Part shown: one piece after another, positions 1 to 13,200 of the stretch
Layout: each line of letters starts with the position of its first letter
Numbering within the stretch: the stretch's first letter is position 1
From: Lingula anatina
Lineage: Eukaryota > Brachiopoda > Lingulata > Lingulida > Lingulidae
NCBI RefSeq assembly: GCF_001039355.2
Contig: NW_019775650.1
Location: 178,207 to 242,206 of the forward strand
DNA length: 64,000 nt
Reading direction: 5' to 3'
The notes under the pieces: model-generated
Database searches by the model: none
What the model was told of the DNA's origin: nothing
Seen by the model: the letters and a program-made list of their open reading frames with translations, nothing else
Position numbers and translations under genes: made by a program

Positions 1-210
1 AAGCAGACTGCCAGGGGGACTGCCCTGGCAGTCCCCCTGGCAGCGCGTTCCAAAAATGCAAATTAAGACTGCCAAGGAGACTCCCTCCATACTTAACGAT
101 ACCTGCAAAGGAGACTGCTGTGGGAGCAGGGACTGCTAGGGAGACTGCAAAGCAGGCTCCATAGGGGGACTGTTAAGGAGACTGCAAGCAGACTGCAAAG
201 GGGACTACTT
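1..210. repeat. degenerate GACTGC-rich repeat with a perfect hairpin
   Basis: The hexamer GACTGC, or a close variant, recurs about ten times in 200 bp, usually preceded by GGG or GA. At 8-43 a 17-bp arm (CTGCCAGGGGGACTGCC) is followed after two bases by its exact reverse complement. No coding frame is evident. The tract lies downstream of the last visible amine-oxidase exon, probably in an intron or 3' flank. It reads as a decayed minisatellite. Confidence 0.6.
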
Positions 211-279
211 TTCTAGCTGGGTAATTGGCTGTTTGAACACTGTATATGAAACACGTTTGAACCATCTTTTAGTGAATGG

Positions 280-430
280 GTGTTAGGAGAATTTATCCAC
301 TGGTTAGGCTTATCCACTGGTTAGTGCTAAACGTCCTTTATGAAACTGGGCCCTGGTTATTACACCATTGAAAAGACTAACCAGTGTATAACCAACCAGC
401 TGGTTATTACACCATTGAACAGACTGAGTC
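280..430. repeat. short direct and inverted repeats around CTGGTTA
   Basis: CTGGTTAG or CTGGTTATTACACCATTGAA occurs twice in each form, with inverted TAACCAGT/TAACCAAC copies between them, plus a TTTATGAAACTGGGCCC stretch typical of small dispersed repeats. This is probably a SINE or MITE remnant in the intron after the exon at 441-500. The family is not identified. Confidence 0.4.
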
Positions 431-440
431 TATACTGTAC

Positions 441-3400
441 CTTTTTAGCATCTGGATCTTCCACATCAGAAAGAGGCAGTCTCCCCATAGCATTCAGCAC
501 CTAGAAAATGATGCACACAAAGCCTTTCAGAATCTTAAAATAAATTAATCTAAAAATCCAATTATCCCATGATTAGGAGGCTTGTGTCAAAGGATTGTCA
601 ATTGTAAGCTATTTCTTTAAGCTTTAGTGTGTAACATTAATTTTGGAACCAAAATGGGATTGCTTTTTAAACCTGTAAAAAATTTCATTGTCATAATTAG
701 TGCCTTATTTATCATTATTATTTGGAGGACTTTTTTTGTAAAATTTGCAGGGAAAAAATAGTGAAATTTGGAAGGCTAAAAAGGTTGCAGAGGGGGGATA
801 CTGCAAGATAGATTTTAGATATAACAAAAGGATCAAGTAGAAAATCAGCTATTTAAGACATATTTGTCAAAATAATTTTTTTTACCAATTTGAACTCTGA
901 GAGTTAATAAACTACAAATGTGGACCAAATTAAGGCATGTATATTTTATGTATTGTTTCATCTACTTAAATCCTTTAGACATTTTTTTAATCCTTTAGAC
1001 ATTTTTTTCACCTTTTTGGAAGACTTTTTTTGCATTTTTTAAAACAATTTGTAAGTTCAGTCTGGAACTGCCTGTATCTTACTTGTCTTGCGGCTCTCTG
1101 GCCAGACCTGACAGCGCCTTCAAGGCCAGCTGTACCTGGAGCTGCCGTTTCTGCTCCACCAAAATAACACCTGCCAACTGGCTCTCGGAGAAGACTGAAA
1201 ATAATATTTTAGGGCATTTTTTTCTTTTTAAACTTTATATATACAGTATATATTTCTATATAACATCATGGAACTAGTTTCTGTTCCATAATAAAAAACA
1301 CCTTCCCTCTGGTTCACAGAGAAAACTGAATATGCTTTTTTTCATTTTTTTTTCTTTTTTTATAACACTATCAAATCATAACTCCTTCCTTATTTTTCAA
1401 AGAATCACAATACATTTTCTTAGATAAACGTAGCCAGTGTCATGGGGACTGAATACTTATATATCAAGGTCAATGGTCAAGTGAATCTCAAATTTTAACT
1501 CTTTTTCACAAAACTGTTTACAATAACACAGGGATGAGACTGACACTAAGTGAAAAAGTTGAGAAAATATAGTGCGGGGATCAAGCGCCCAACTATATTG
1601 ATATTTCTGACTCTTAAAAAATCTCATCCCGGATAACATCAAATATTATAGTGATAAAAATGGTATGTGTAGAAATGGGAAAGGGAGAGAGAGAAAGAGA
1701 AAGGAAGAGAAAGTTACTAACTTTTTGTACTTGGTCAGTACCCCTGGTGGATATGCATGACTGAAACCACCCAATGAAAATGCTTCTGACATCCAGTCCA
1801 CCTCTTCATAACCTGAAGGCTGGAAAACAAAGAGTTCATCATCTTCAGTGGTGTGTGAGCACAAAATATGCATTCTTTGTTATTTTCATTTTAATTGTAA
1901 CTGAATACTTAGATCCAAAGTATAATTAAACACCTAACATCTTTTTAAAAGCTTCATGCATCTATATAAAAACATCTAAAATATTTTCCATACACATTGA
2001 AAATTCAAACAGTGATAAAATGCAGATTTTATATATTTTTATGGTAGGACGCATAACATAAAAGATCCATGAAATGGAAGACTTTTCATATGATATACAG
2101 AAGTGCATATTCAAATGCCAGCGTACCGTTAGAGCATCCTGGGAGTTGAAAATCTTGGCGAGACTTTTACACTGTTGGCTTATTTTCTCTTCTCTCCCCA
2201 ACTGTGCTAGGTTTCTGGCTTTATCACCAACCAAGAAACTAAAACAGGATGACAGATGTTTCATTGCTTCTTTGTTATTAACAAAGCCATCAGAATATAT
2301 AAAGACACATACAGATGCTAACTGAGTGGCTACTTTTTTTAGCAAGGATCGAGACACAAAGTTCTATTTGCATAATAATCTTTGTTATGTCCCCGACATC
2401 GAGAATGAACCAACAGCCTCCCTCCCTAGAGGGCAGCACTCCACCAGATGGTGGCATATACATGGTGGGCCAACAGTTGTAAGAGTGCTATTTTCCATTA
2501 ATAGCCACCAACTCAAGGCTTTTCCAAGCGAACTGTCCAGTTGTCATTTAGACAGCCATGGGCCTTACCAGATGCCCAATATTTTCAAAGACAGCTGGAC
2601 AGCTTATGCTTTTTTTCCCCTGGAAAATGATGACTTAGACTCCCTAAAATTGTGTAAAAAATTACAGGTGATACTTTTGGACGACCTGTACCCCCAATCC
2701 TGGGAAAAGCCCCTGCACCGCGACTACCTGCTACCTGGGATTTTTATACCTGACAAGTCCATAGCTCTTGGCTCCTGGATAACAGTCATCTAACACCCAT
2801 GAGACTGGCTCATTTTTGTCTTCAACCAGAGTGAACCCATTATAACCTGGAAGTTAATTAATCACATTTTTTATCAAGTCCTTTAAAAAAAATTATTCCA
2901 GTTAAATATTCAATCAATGCAAATCCATTCAACATTATGCCTGAAATGCGAAAATATGATTGCAGTTTGATTAAGCAATCCATTTATAGCTGTTAAAAGC
3001 TGTATGTATCAATTGTTAGGCAGCTACATATATGTGTATAATTGGTTTTATCAATAACACTAAAAAAATGAATACTGTCATTCATTAGCATGTTGTTTCC
3101 ATTTAGATTGCATTCTTATTATTGTTTGTTTTAATTAAAAAATTCAAGTTTGAAACATTTAAGCTTCACATACTGGTAAAAAAAAAGATCTTAGATTATG
3201 TTCATAGTAAAATATTAGATCTTTATAAATGATTCAACAGTGCAACCATACTAAATAATAACAGCACTTCCAATCCATACCTTTTTCTTGCCAAAACGGC
3301 TGATTGTAAGTTAGTTTACACTTAATGGCTGCCCCCATGGGTAGCCTCTGTAAAAGCTGTGTTCGGAGCGGTGGCAGTGGGGGGTCAAAGGTCATCTTTA

Positions 3401-6400
3401 ACTGCATCACAGCAGGGGTAGTCAGAATCATGTAGTCCGCCTAAAATGTACCATGGATCTTTACAAAATAGTTATTGATTTTTTTTCAGTTTTCAAAAAA
3501 AAAAAAGTTTTTACTTTGTATAACATCTAGGTTAAACATATTGACATTAGACTTCACATGGACTGTGAAATTTGTACAAAAAAAGTGTAAATTGGTTCAT
3601 CTCATTACAATTTTTGGTTTTTTTTTTAATGTGTTGATTTCACATGCAGTGATGCAATATTTTTTAACACTTATAGCAAATGGGGAGACAAAATCTAAAA
3701 TTCACAGCAAAAGTGAAATCGGAGGCTACCTTAAAAGTTTTCCCATCTTCTGTCGTCACCTCAATGCTGTCCCCTTGCTGTGCCACTCGCTGGACATTTT
3801 TCTTCAACTGCACTTTATCTAAAATTTCATTTGCTTATATTTCAGTTCATTAAGAGCATTTATTAGCTTTCACTTCTGAAATTAAATTTAGGTCAATGGT
3901 ATGGAATACAATTAGGAATTTATTAATTTAAATAAAAAGCTTGAAACTTCTACGGGTTATGAACAGTTTCTTGTAGGGATTTTTTTAAATGTGTTTTTAA
4001 CTGCATTTCTCAGACTGAAAATTTAATATAACATCTACAGATTATCAAAAGTAAGGAAATCCTCCAAATGGAAGAGCATCTTGACTTACTCTAAAAATTC
4101 ATTCAAATTTGAAACAGACAATTAGTGAAAAAATACAGCACATCTGTTTTATAACTTTAGATGGACTCAAAATTCACACCTCTAATTGCTCTCATCTTGC
4201 CATACCTCCGAGCTCTTGCGCCATCTTTTGAGTAATTTGCCCAATTCCCCCTGCATACACTGTGAGACCTCCACCACCAGAAGAGTACGCCTCCCTTGTG
4301 TTCCCCATGGATTTAACCTATAAAAAAAAATTAACAGAAAATCACTTGTACTAAGTAAGACGAGTAGTACTGGCAAACACCAAATTGGGAGTCCAAAGCC
4401 CAGGACAGAAAACACGGACTGGAAGAAGCTTGCTGATTTTTTGGGAATATTATATTTTTGTCACCAAAACGGTAATTTTCTAAAGTTTTGTACGTTCAAG
4501 TTAAGGGGGAGATAACATTCAACCCACTGATTTCTGAGGTAATATTATGATATTGTCTTCATGATGATGGTTATTTTTTAAGGCTGTTTTGTACACATAT
4601 CTCACCTTCCAGACAAAGGCCAGAAATGAAATTTCACAGGGCTCCACTGCCGCCTTGGTCACGCAGTACACCTGGAGAAAGTCGCGCGCCTCCCTGAAAT
4701 ATTCATAACAGACATAGGTGAGATGGTCGTTAGGGAAAACGTCTGAAAATTAGGTGTGGCAGATCTGCATCAATCTCAAAAATGACATTTTTGGCTTCCA
4801 AAGAGTGAGAAATCTGAGGAAAGTTAGAAATATCTCATTACAGAATACAGAACAGGCCTGTAGCCAGGGGGGGGGTTCGGGGGGTTCGAAAGAACCGCCC
4901 CTTTTGCTGGGAAAAGGTCCACTCTGGGTGAAATTTGATCTAGGTACATGAAGTTTTTATGGAAAAAGGTACACTTTTTCAGAAAAAGAACCCCCCTTTT
5001 GAAATTGCTGGCTACAGGCCTGCAGAATAACATTTCATTCATGCTCAAAAAAGAAAGAGTACTTTATTCTAAGATATTTATACAATAGGTAAGGGAGGAG
5101 GAAGAGGAAAAGAGAGAGTTCTCACTGTGTCCATGTGTTGGCTTTTATCCATTCTTCCAGAGTCATTTTATCCAGTGTCTCTGCTCCTTTGAAATTCCAG
5201 GGCTTATCTATCTGCATCTGATAAAAAAAGAAAAATATCAGCTTCATTATTTACTTTTTTTAACTATTCATTTTGTTAATTAATATGTAAAAGGACATGC
5301 TACTTCGATTTCTATACTTTACAGTAAATAATAAATACCAAAGTTCATTAAAGCTTACATTGGGAGCTACATCAAAAGTTCAATGAATGAATGAACGAAT
5401 GAATGAAAGGCAGAGTAAATGAGTGAGTAGGCAATCTAACAAAAACACAACGAAACAATTTATTGATGGATTGGGAGAAGGGGCAAATAAATTAACAAGT
5501 TAAAAAGAAAACAAATTTACCATATTGCAGTATCTCTGAATTTCTACCAAGGAATGGTTGACATCCAGGCCTGCCAAAGGGTTCGCAAAAAGCTTCACAT
5601 GATCATCAAAAGATTTGGCCTCTCCCTGGTAAAATAAATAAATGAAAAATCAAACTGCGCATTTCAAGATGTATCAATATTTCCATAATTGTATATCAAA
5701 CTAGTTACTAAAAAAAAAAAAAAAACATCTTCAAAGTTACCTGTTAGATAAATATCACAAAATACCTCACCACACTGTCAACAAAATAATCTTTTACACT
5801 TTAATTTCCAACTCACATTTTTGTAGTATATTTTCTTTCCTTCTGAATTGGTGCTGACAGCTTTTACGCCAAACTCAGTGGCCAGTTTATGAAGTTCTGT
5901 GAATATAAACGGAACCACATACGCCCCTCCCATGTCACTGCCTCTCTGAAACAGAAAAAGTTTTTTTTTTAGTTCTTCAATATGGCAACATTCACCACCA
6001 GTTGATCCATGAACTAACCAGTCTGCAGATCAAATATGCAGGGCCATAGCCTGAGCAAAATGCCAGGGGGGGGGGGGGGGACAGGCAGTAAGCGGACACA
6101 AGGAGGCGAAGCCCCGGAGGGGGGAGGGTGTGGGAGGGGGGGGTGGAAAATTTTTTTAAACTGTATGTATAATACTGCATTCTGGTGCATTTTTAACTGT
6201 TATTTATTGCTCAATCAGATTTTTTTTTTATCTTTGCATTTATTTTTTTTGCACCTCAAATCCCAGGGGGTGCAGCTGCCCCCCCTGCCCCGGGGTGGAT
6301 TGAGGCCATCTTCTGGGTCTTTCGGAAGATGGTTAAATTTTCAAGTTTAGATTGACGAGTATATTTTTCTGTCAGATGACGGTGAAAAATGGAAGATGGA

Positions 6401-7779
6401 TCAACAAAGATCATTTGGAAGACTGTCAGAAAATATTTCTGGATCCATCCCTGTCCTACATGTGCCATTCCAGAAGAGTAATTAAATCTCAGCACTCTTT
6501 CAAGTGGGTCACGCCATATTTGATCCAGGGCCTAGTTAGTTCATGGATCAACTGGTTGTGAACACGTCCTTTTATATACATAAAAAACTTTCTTTAGCAA
6601 AATATTATAAAAACATTGATTTACTAAAAACAATATACACTCCATTTCCAATGGAATCAAGAATGTATTGTGCTTTAGCCAGTGATAAGTGATACAACCT
6701 TCTCAAGTCACATACACCTTAAAGACTATCAGATAACATATGACACCAGACTTTACCTCAGTAGTATAGGCTCTTCCTCCCACTCTGTCTCTTCCTTCCA
6801 GAACTACGACATCTACGCCTGCCTCGTTTAGCGTTCTTGCAGCAGACAACCCTGGAATAAATGCAGATATACAATTTTCAGACAAGGCATTGAAATAGGT
6901 GGTTTATATATAGTTTTATTACATACATTAATTACATGTAATACACCAAATTAATAACATCTAATTCAATCTCTGAACTCTTTTTCAGTCAGGTCATATT
7001 TGTGTTGTGCCTGAGTAATTTACAATGAGATCTGGACAAATGAAACAAATTCTTCCAGATGTCTTTGCGCAGCCTAAAAACAAATACCATTCAGGCCCAT
7101 AGCCAGCAATTTCAAAGAGGAGGTTCGTTTTTTTTTTTTTGAAAAAGTGGACCTTTTACCATAAAATCTTCAAGTACATAGATCAAATTTTACCCAGAGT
7201 GGACCTTTTCCCAGCAAAAAAGGTGGTTCTTTCGAACTCCCCCCTGGCTAGGGGCTTGCTATTGCAATGCTATATCATGGCAGTATCTGTCAACACTTAT
7301 TTTGTTAATATGAATGAACCTGCCTAAGCCCAAAGTTTTGCAGGGATGTGTGTGTAAATATTCATATTCTTTTTTTCTTTAGACCTTGAGGTTATTGACT
7401 GGCTGGGGTAGACCCAGGCTCATGACATTAGCTTGGTTGTGCGGCACTTCAGCATCATAAGGTTACCAAATTACATGTAGTCTGTGTTATTGCACTAAGA
7501 TGCTATAGAAGCTCAATTAGAGTCCAAATTAAAATACATAACAGGCATTATTTGCAGATACTGAACAAAGTAAATAAAAACGCCTGGAGCATGGTTATTC
7601 ATGCTTGTCTAGGTACCGCAGAAGTGCCAGCATTCTAATTTCTATCTTTCCTCTCTAGTAAATACACGTACATGTTTACCAGCATCATTACAACAACATT
7701 TAATTTTCAGCTTCTCTTTCAATGTCTTACCGCTAAGTCCAGCCCCAACAACAATCACGTTCGGCTTTTTGCCCACCAT
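441..7779 (-). CDS. monoamine-oxidase-like flavin amine oxidase (5' complete, 3' end off window)
   Basis: Fourteen exons read in one frame: 7731-7779, 6757-6851, 5817-5945, 5521-5625, 5126-5217, 4606-4693, 4206-4317, 3730-3818, 3281-3440, 2750-2846, 2127-2238, 1722-1819, 1083-1194 and 441-500. They give 466 codons with consistent phases and GT...AG borders; human MAO-B has 520. The start is the only ATG before the Rossmann motif [10 protein letters not shown]. Then come the FAD-binding [15 protein letters not shown], the substrate-domain [16 protein letters not shown] (Lys293, the MAO Lys296 equivalent), YPPGVLTKY, and [10 protein letters not shown] near the C-terminus. Known family role: oxidative deamination of amines with FAD, on the outer mitochondrial membrane for true MAO. 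Oddity: the cysteine that carries FAD in MAO (SGGCY) is Phe395, followed by Ser (LGGFS), and the second cage tyrosine (SGYMEG) is Leu433 (AGLEG). It is probably a related non-covalent flavin oxidase of unknown substrate. A C-terminal membrane tail, if present, lies outside the window. Confidence 0.9.
4853..5022. mobile_element. 170-bp MITE with CAGGCCTGTAGCCAG termini
   Basis: Perfect 15-bp terminal inverted repeats (CAGGCCTGTAGCCAG / CTGGCTACAGGCCTG) are flanked by a 5-bp direct repeat CAGAA at 4848-4852 and 5023-5027. The element is inside an amine-oxidase intron (between exons 4606-4693 and 5126-5217). A related copy in reverse orientation lies at 7092-7258. It has no coding capacity. Confidence 0.8.
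5994..6562. mobile_element. about 570-bp inverted-repeat element in an amine-oxidase intron
   Basis: The ends carry matching inverted segments: ACCAGTTGATCCATGAACTA near 6000 has its reverse complement at about 6540-6557, and GATCAAATATG is also paired further in. The interior is G-rich and contains a possible nested repeat beginning near 6039 (CAGGGCCATAGCC). No open frame resembles a transposase, so it is a non-autonomous element. The target-site duplication is unclear. Confidence 0.6.
7092..7258. mobile_element. 167-bp MITE, reverse-oriented relative of the 4853 element
   Basis: The ends are CAGGCCCATAGCCAG and CTGGCTAGGGGCTTG, and the interior matches the reverse complement of 4853-5022 (shared GGGAAAAGGTCC and GATCTAGGTACATGAAG-like blocks). 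The flanks CCATT and CTATT look like a 5-bp target duplication with one change. It lies in the first intron of the amine-oxidase gene. Confidence 0.7.
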
Positions 7780-8720
7780 CTTTTTCTGTCTGTGAGAGAC
7801 TTTACTTTACCTTGAAGAATGGCGTATTTTGACAAAGCCTTGACCTAGAAATAAATATATATTTTTTTAGAATTTAGACGGGTGACCCCCGCCATTCATA
7901 GTGTACGTGAGGACACGCAGGAATACTGTAGGCGTAACAGGCCTTCACAATCCTTCGTTAAAGAACATATATTGGTAGATGACCTCTCTACGTTTATCGG
8001 CAGAGGAAAAGAAAAGAAGCAGCTGTTAAACTAATGTGCAAAGTGCTAACCTAGAAGATTTTATGGAAATTTACTGCATGCGCATCTACCGCTAGAGGGC
8101 ACCCGCCGGTGTTTTTCGCTTTTGATTTCGTTTCAAGACATTTTATTTATTTTTTAATTCAGCAACAGATTTAGTCAGTAAAAGCACAAACATGCAATAC
8201 TACTTACATACAGAAAATTCCACATCGATGGTCGTAAATAATGTGCACATTTTACATATAACGAACATTTTATGCCCCCTTTTCCACCTGCTTTTCTTGA
8301 CTAACCTACTTATTCGGTCAAGGTCACACACTGTCGGAGCAGAAATTAGGCCAAACACAGTTTGGGTGAGTGAAACTGGGTCGACTAGTTTCTGGCAGGT
8401 TTTGAAGTTTATTTTATTCAAAAGTGTCTATTAACGAAGGACATATATTGCAAACTTCATTTTGTTTATGTAGGTGTTCTTAATGAATTTTTAAATTGAA
8501 AAAAGTTGCCTTGGTAGTGACCCTACACAACGGTAGATCTTGAACTAGTTGAAATTCGAGCTGGATTTCACAATCAGCGCTGGTTCACATCATGTCTTAG
8601 CAAACTTGGTTTTGCTTTTGTGATTAATTCAGATTTTATGATCAAATCACTCTTACTATTTAAAAGAGAAATTATATAGATTATTTATTTTTTATTTGAA
8701 ATTATTTATTTTCAGAATTA

Positions 8721-8768
<48 letters not shown>

Positions 8769-9496
8769 GGCAGTATCTTGATTTGAATGTTAGTAGAAGA
8801 TGTACAGAATAAATACCACATGGTTGATGCATTTCCCATGATCAACAAACAGTGTTTTATACAGTACACATATGTCAACTTCGTGACAACTTAATGCATG
8901 CCTCATTGATTGGTGAACTTTTACTAAATGCCAGTGGGTTTTTGATGGATCAATACTACATTAATGATAGTGTAAACACATTTTAAGTAGGAGGTATATT
9001 TTAACCTCCTTGGAATCAATAAATTGTGAATTGGCTTAGTTATGTTTGACTTTTATTGACTGCACACGAGAATTTCTGTTGGATCGTATACTAGTACTAG
9101 TACTCAGTAATACAGTATATGCAGTGCTAGGAGTTGAATAATTTTATAAACAGCAGCCTCCCTATTTTCAGGAAACAAGTTGAGAGAAAGTTACACGGAT
9201 TATCTTAGTGATTTGGATGATGCTTTTTCCTACAGGAAGCTACAGTTATATGGTTGTAGGCTTGTAGCCTTATTGACTTATTGACTAGCAGGCAGTAAAC
9301 AGCACAGAGTTTTCATGATTCAATAAAACAGAAACTAGCTTGGAAAATTATGATTTGTGAGAGTTATATTTGATGGTGGAAGTGGGAGATTGATGAAAAC
9401 CTTTTAAGCCACAGAGACTGTGAATCTACATATACAGTTAAATAAACTAGGTGCCGTAAAGCAGTATTAGTCCGTACATGGACTGCACATATTCTG
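7780..9496. promoter_or_regulatory. divergent intergenic region between amine oxidase (-) and tetraspanin (+)
   Basis: This 1.7-kb gap separates two divergently oriented genes and should hold both promoters and 5' UTRs. A GTAAAG following CTTCAAG on the minus strand near 7815 could end a non-coding first exon of the oxidase. A TTTTCAG at about 9170 could precede a leader exon of the tetraspanin. There is an ATT trinucleotide run at about 8728-8768 and a CTAGAGGGCAC motif at 8092. No coding exon was recognised. Confidence 0.4.
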
Positions 9497-10246
9497 ATGA
9501 GTAAAATTGACTTGGGAGACAGAGAAAAACGAGAGCGCTATTTGAGATGTCTTGTATCAGGATTTATTATTTTGCTCCTAATCCAGGGAGTTCTGATGCT
9601 TTCTTTGTCGTCATGGACCCTGAGTCGACAAATTTTCGTTTGTACATTTCTGCATCAGTATCAGGTGCCTGTATATCTGGACCTCATCGTTGGAGCAGCA
9701 GTTACGATACTCGGACTATTTGGGGCATACAATAACATCCTACGTGGCGGTAACCTTCAGTTTGTACGCAGATTCCTGTGGATTTTCATAAGCGTACTGA
9801 TTGTAGAAATCTGCTGTGCTGTTCTCATAGGCCATGACGCTGCAGCAATTCAAGATGGAGATTTGTTAAAGATCTTAAAGAAATCACAGGGGGAGTACCT
9901 CCTCAATGATACAGAGGAGCAAAAGTGCTGGGACACACTGCAAATGAACTTCAAGTGCTGTGGTATACATAATATGAGCGATTGGTCCCCCCTGCTGCCG
10001 CCAAAGACGTGTCTGTGTGATGATAATTCCTTGTCTGCCAAAGAAAATTGTGGTTTTCAAGGTCCCGGTGAATACCAAGTTTACAAGCTTGGGTGCTATG
10101 ATCTCTTACGTGAAGAAATGAAGAGGGATTTTTCTATGCTTATTGCATTAAATGTGATTTGTACTGTTGTACAGATATTGCAGGTTTTTGGCAGTGCGTA
10201 CTGTGTGATGAAAATTCAGAATCCTCTCACCGTCCATGTCACTTAG
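9497..10246 (+). CDS. tetraspanin, intronless
   Basis: A single uninterrupted frame of 249 residues. Hydrophobic segments lie at about 16-38, 58-80, 92-113 and 212-236. The large extracellular loop is about 114-211 and carries the family signature CCG at 154-156 plus Cys144, 172, 174, 185 and 200, which fit the usual disulphide core. Tetraspanins are four-pass membrane scaffold proteins that organise receptor and adhesion complexes; no partner can be inferred here. The short charged N-terminus (SKIDLGDREKRER) is cytoplasmic in the standard topology. It could be a retrocopy, since animal tetraspanins usually have several exons, but the frame is intact. The ATG at 9497 is the first in frame. 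AATAAA at 11184 is a possible poly(A) signal about 940 bp after the stop. Confidence 0.85.
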   Translation: MSKIDLGDREKRERYLRCLVSGFIILLLIQGVLMLSLSSWTLSRQIFVCTFLHQYQVPVYLDLIVGAAVTILGLFGAYNNILRGGNLQFVRRFLWIFISVLIVEICCAVLIGHDAAAIQDGDLLKILKKSQGEYLLNDTEEQKCWDTLQMNFKCCGIHNMSDWSPLLPPKTCLCDDNSLSAKENCGFQGPGEYQVYKLGCYDLLREEMKRDFSMLIALNVICTVVQILQVFGSAYCVMKIQNPLTVHVT

Positions 10247-13200
10247 TGCTAGTCCTTTAGGATGCACTAGATATTTATTTATTTATTTATATTGATTTTC
10301 ATTTTCGTTCAAATTTGTAAGATTTACAATGCCAGTTTTAAAAAATTGACATTTAGAATCTTGAAACCGTCCATGTTACCAAATGCTAGTTATTTTTGAT
10401 ATAACAAGTGTACTCAAGTATTTATGAATTAATAGTTTTCATTTTAGTATGAATTTTAGATTTAAGTATTTTCATTTCCCACAAAAACCTCTTATGTTAC
10501 TTAATTCTAGTTGTTTTGTTATTTTATTTTTATTAATATATAATTATTATTAACATTATTATTGGACAATTTCAAAGTGGACTGTAGTAATGCTAGTCAG
10601 GGAGTTGCAGTGCCACATTTACTGCGAGGAATTAAAATCAGAACTGATAGGTGTGACATTTTTGTGAGCTACATGTATTATATGATATTTAACTGTGAAT
10701 TATTGGTGCACATTTTTAATCCGGTAATAGTTGAGATTAAAATGGAACATTTTTTTTTATGTGTAGTGCCATGAATACCCAGATTGTTCTCATATTGCTG
10801 ACCAAATTATTTTATTTAAATATCTGATGTCCTTTTCTTATACAAGACGGTTTTATATACATGTATAGAAATTGCTGACCAATTATATTTCAAATAATTA
10901 TAATCAGGAAGTTATTTAGGAAAAGTATGAATGTTGATTTTATATAAGAAATATCCCGTTTGATTATTTCAAGTGATATTTATTATAAAAATTAAAAATT
11001 GGAAGTTTTTATTAGTGGTGCAGATATGTGATTTATCATTCCGTCCTACAAATTTACTCTTGAAAATATGATCACTTTTCTCCTAGCATGTTGTTATTAA
11101 AGAATGTTACCTGCACTTTTGCATTTTATTGTAATTCTAAACACTAAAAGGCAAATTCTGATGATTAATTTTATTTTATTTACAATAAACTTAATAAATT
11201 CATGATTTTATTCTTTTCTCAGTGTAGGTTATAAAATTCACGGGTACAAGTTGTAAAAACTGAAAATGTAGCTGGCATTTTCTCAACGTACTAGGCCATA
11301 TGAAAAAAATGAATAAAGAAAATTTTTAAATCAGGCACAATTCTGAAAGCTTTCAACCATGGAAGTGAAGACACTTCTCTTTCCCATTTTTAAGTGTGCT
11401 TTTACCATCAATCATCAGGCAGGAATAAAGCCCAAAGGAGCCACTGCCATGCATTCTAAGCTGTACCCTCTGAGAATTGCTCAACTAGAAACTGCTGCCC
11501 TCTATCAGCATAAATTGTAACTTGTCTAGTTACAGTTTATGCCAATAGAGGGCAGTGCTTCATTGGCTTAAAATGTTACTTGTTTGGTTGGGTTAAGATG
11601 GAATTCACTAGAGGGCAACAACATTAGTCATTTAACAAAATTTCTAACAACTAAAGATCACAGAGTTCAGACTTTTGCCAAGGAAAAGAGAAGAACTGAA
11701 AATGATGAAAAGACTTTTTTATGAGAACAGAATCTGACTCAAATTCAGTAGAAATGATAAGCACTTCTTTCCCTCTCGAATAAATGCTTATCCTGAAAAC
11801 TTCAAATGTTCAAAGAACTTTTTTCTTGTTCATCAACAATCACACAAGCCAAGATTGATTATCTTTCTTTTTTTGTAGTGGGTGGATGTTTGTAGGCATA
11901 GTCAGAAAACATGAACTTTTTTTAAACAAAATAAAACATACGATCATTTCTGACCAAGAAAAGTTTTATTTTTAATAAAAGCAATGTTTTTGCAGCACAT
12001 TAGTTCTGACAGTCCATAGACTGTTACAGACATGAAAAGAAACAATCAATATATTCATTCCATCTCAGAACATCAAAGGCTTAAATAATGTAACAATTCT
12101 CATAATAAACAACTCAGATATATTTTAATATAACAAATTTTTATAAAATGCACAACAATAAATAGATTTTACAAGATTCGATATCATACAAGAAGTAACA
12201 TGGAGTTAAGACATGAACAAATGCAGCTAAAGCAACTTTTCATCTTCTCATATGTGATATATACAATACGAGTCACCAAGGTGTACATGAAATATTGTAT
12301 CTGGCTTAAACCACAGCCTCTGATTGGCTACTGCACTAGTGAGTAACGAGAGTGCAACAAAACGTGGAACGCACTGGTTTATGACATGCTTGTATGTCCA
12401 ATACAGCACGGCCAAGTCTTTTGTTCTACATGCTAGCTGTGGTTTAAATAGATAGTACACTGCACACACTATCTAAGTTTCACTTTCATTAAGCAAAGTA
12501 ACTCCATTCTTTTTCCAAAGTTGGTTAATATTATATGAAAATGTTAACAGCAAAATCAACAAATAAATATACATTTTCAATTATTCATGTACTTCATTAA
12601 ATGAAAATGAATGATGATACAATATTTAAAGTCCAAACCAGACTGGTAGATTAGAGGGAGGTCTCTCCCAACTCCTCTCCTGCAGAAAACAAGTACTAAG
12701 TAACTAAGGGGTCGTCCATTTTTATCATCAGTTCCACCAGTCTACAAAGAGTAAACGTTTTCCATACCCTCTCCCCACCTCACCCCTGCTTCAAAGAGTA
12801 CAAGATGATAAGCTAAAAAATTATAACCTTTGACAGCAATTTGGATAATTCTACTATTTTACAAAAGTGTACAGATGGCATTAAACCCCCCCCTTCCCAT
12901 GTGTATGGTTTTATAGACTTATAAACATGATGACAACAATGGAGGACCCCTAACAAAAACCTAACAATATCAAGACAAGTAAAAAATTGCTTGGATAAAC
13001 CATCTAGCATATTCTGCATTTTCAATGTAACCAAAAAAAACAAAACCATGCAAATATCTTGCAAATGATTATCAAATAAAAAGAAAGTGTTAAATTTACA
13101 ATAAAACTCATCAAATGATACCTTTAAGTCTACTTCAACTAATTTAAGCATTAATTTTATGCCTCCTTTCATTTATTCAAACTAACATAATTATCTTTGA

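Noticed and set aside
2326-2793. 155-residue plus-strand frame
   Set aside because: It overlaps a proven minus-strand amine-oxidase exon (2750-2846) and dispersed repeat DNA, and resembles no family.
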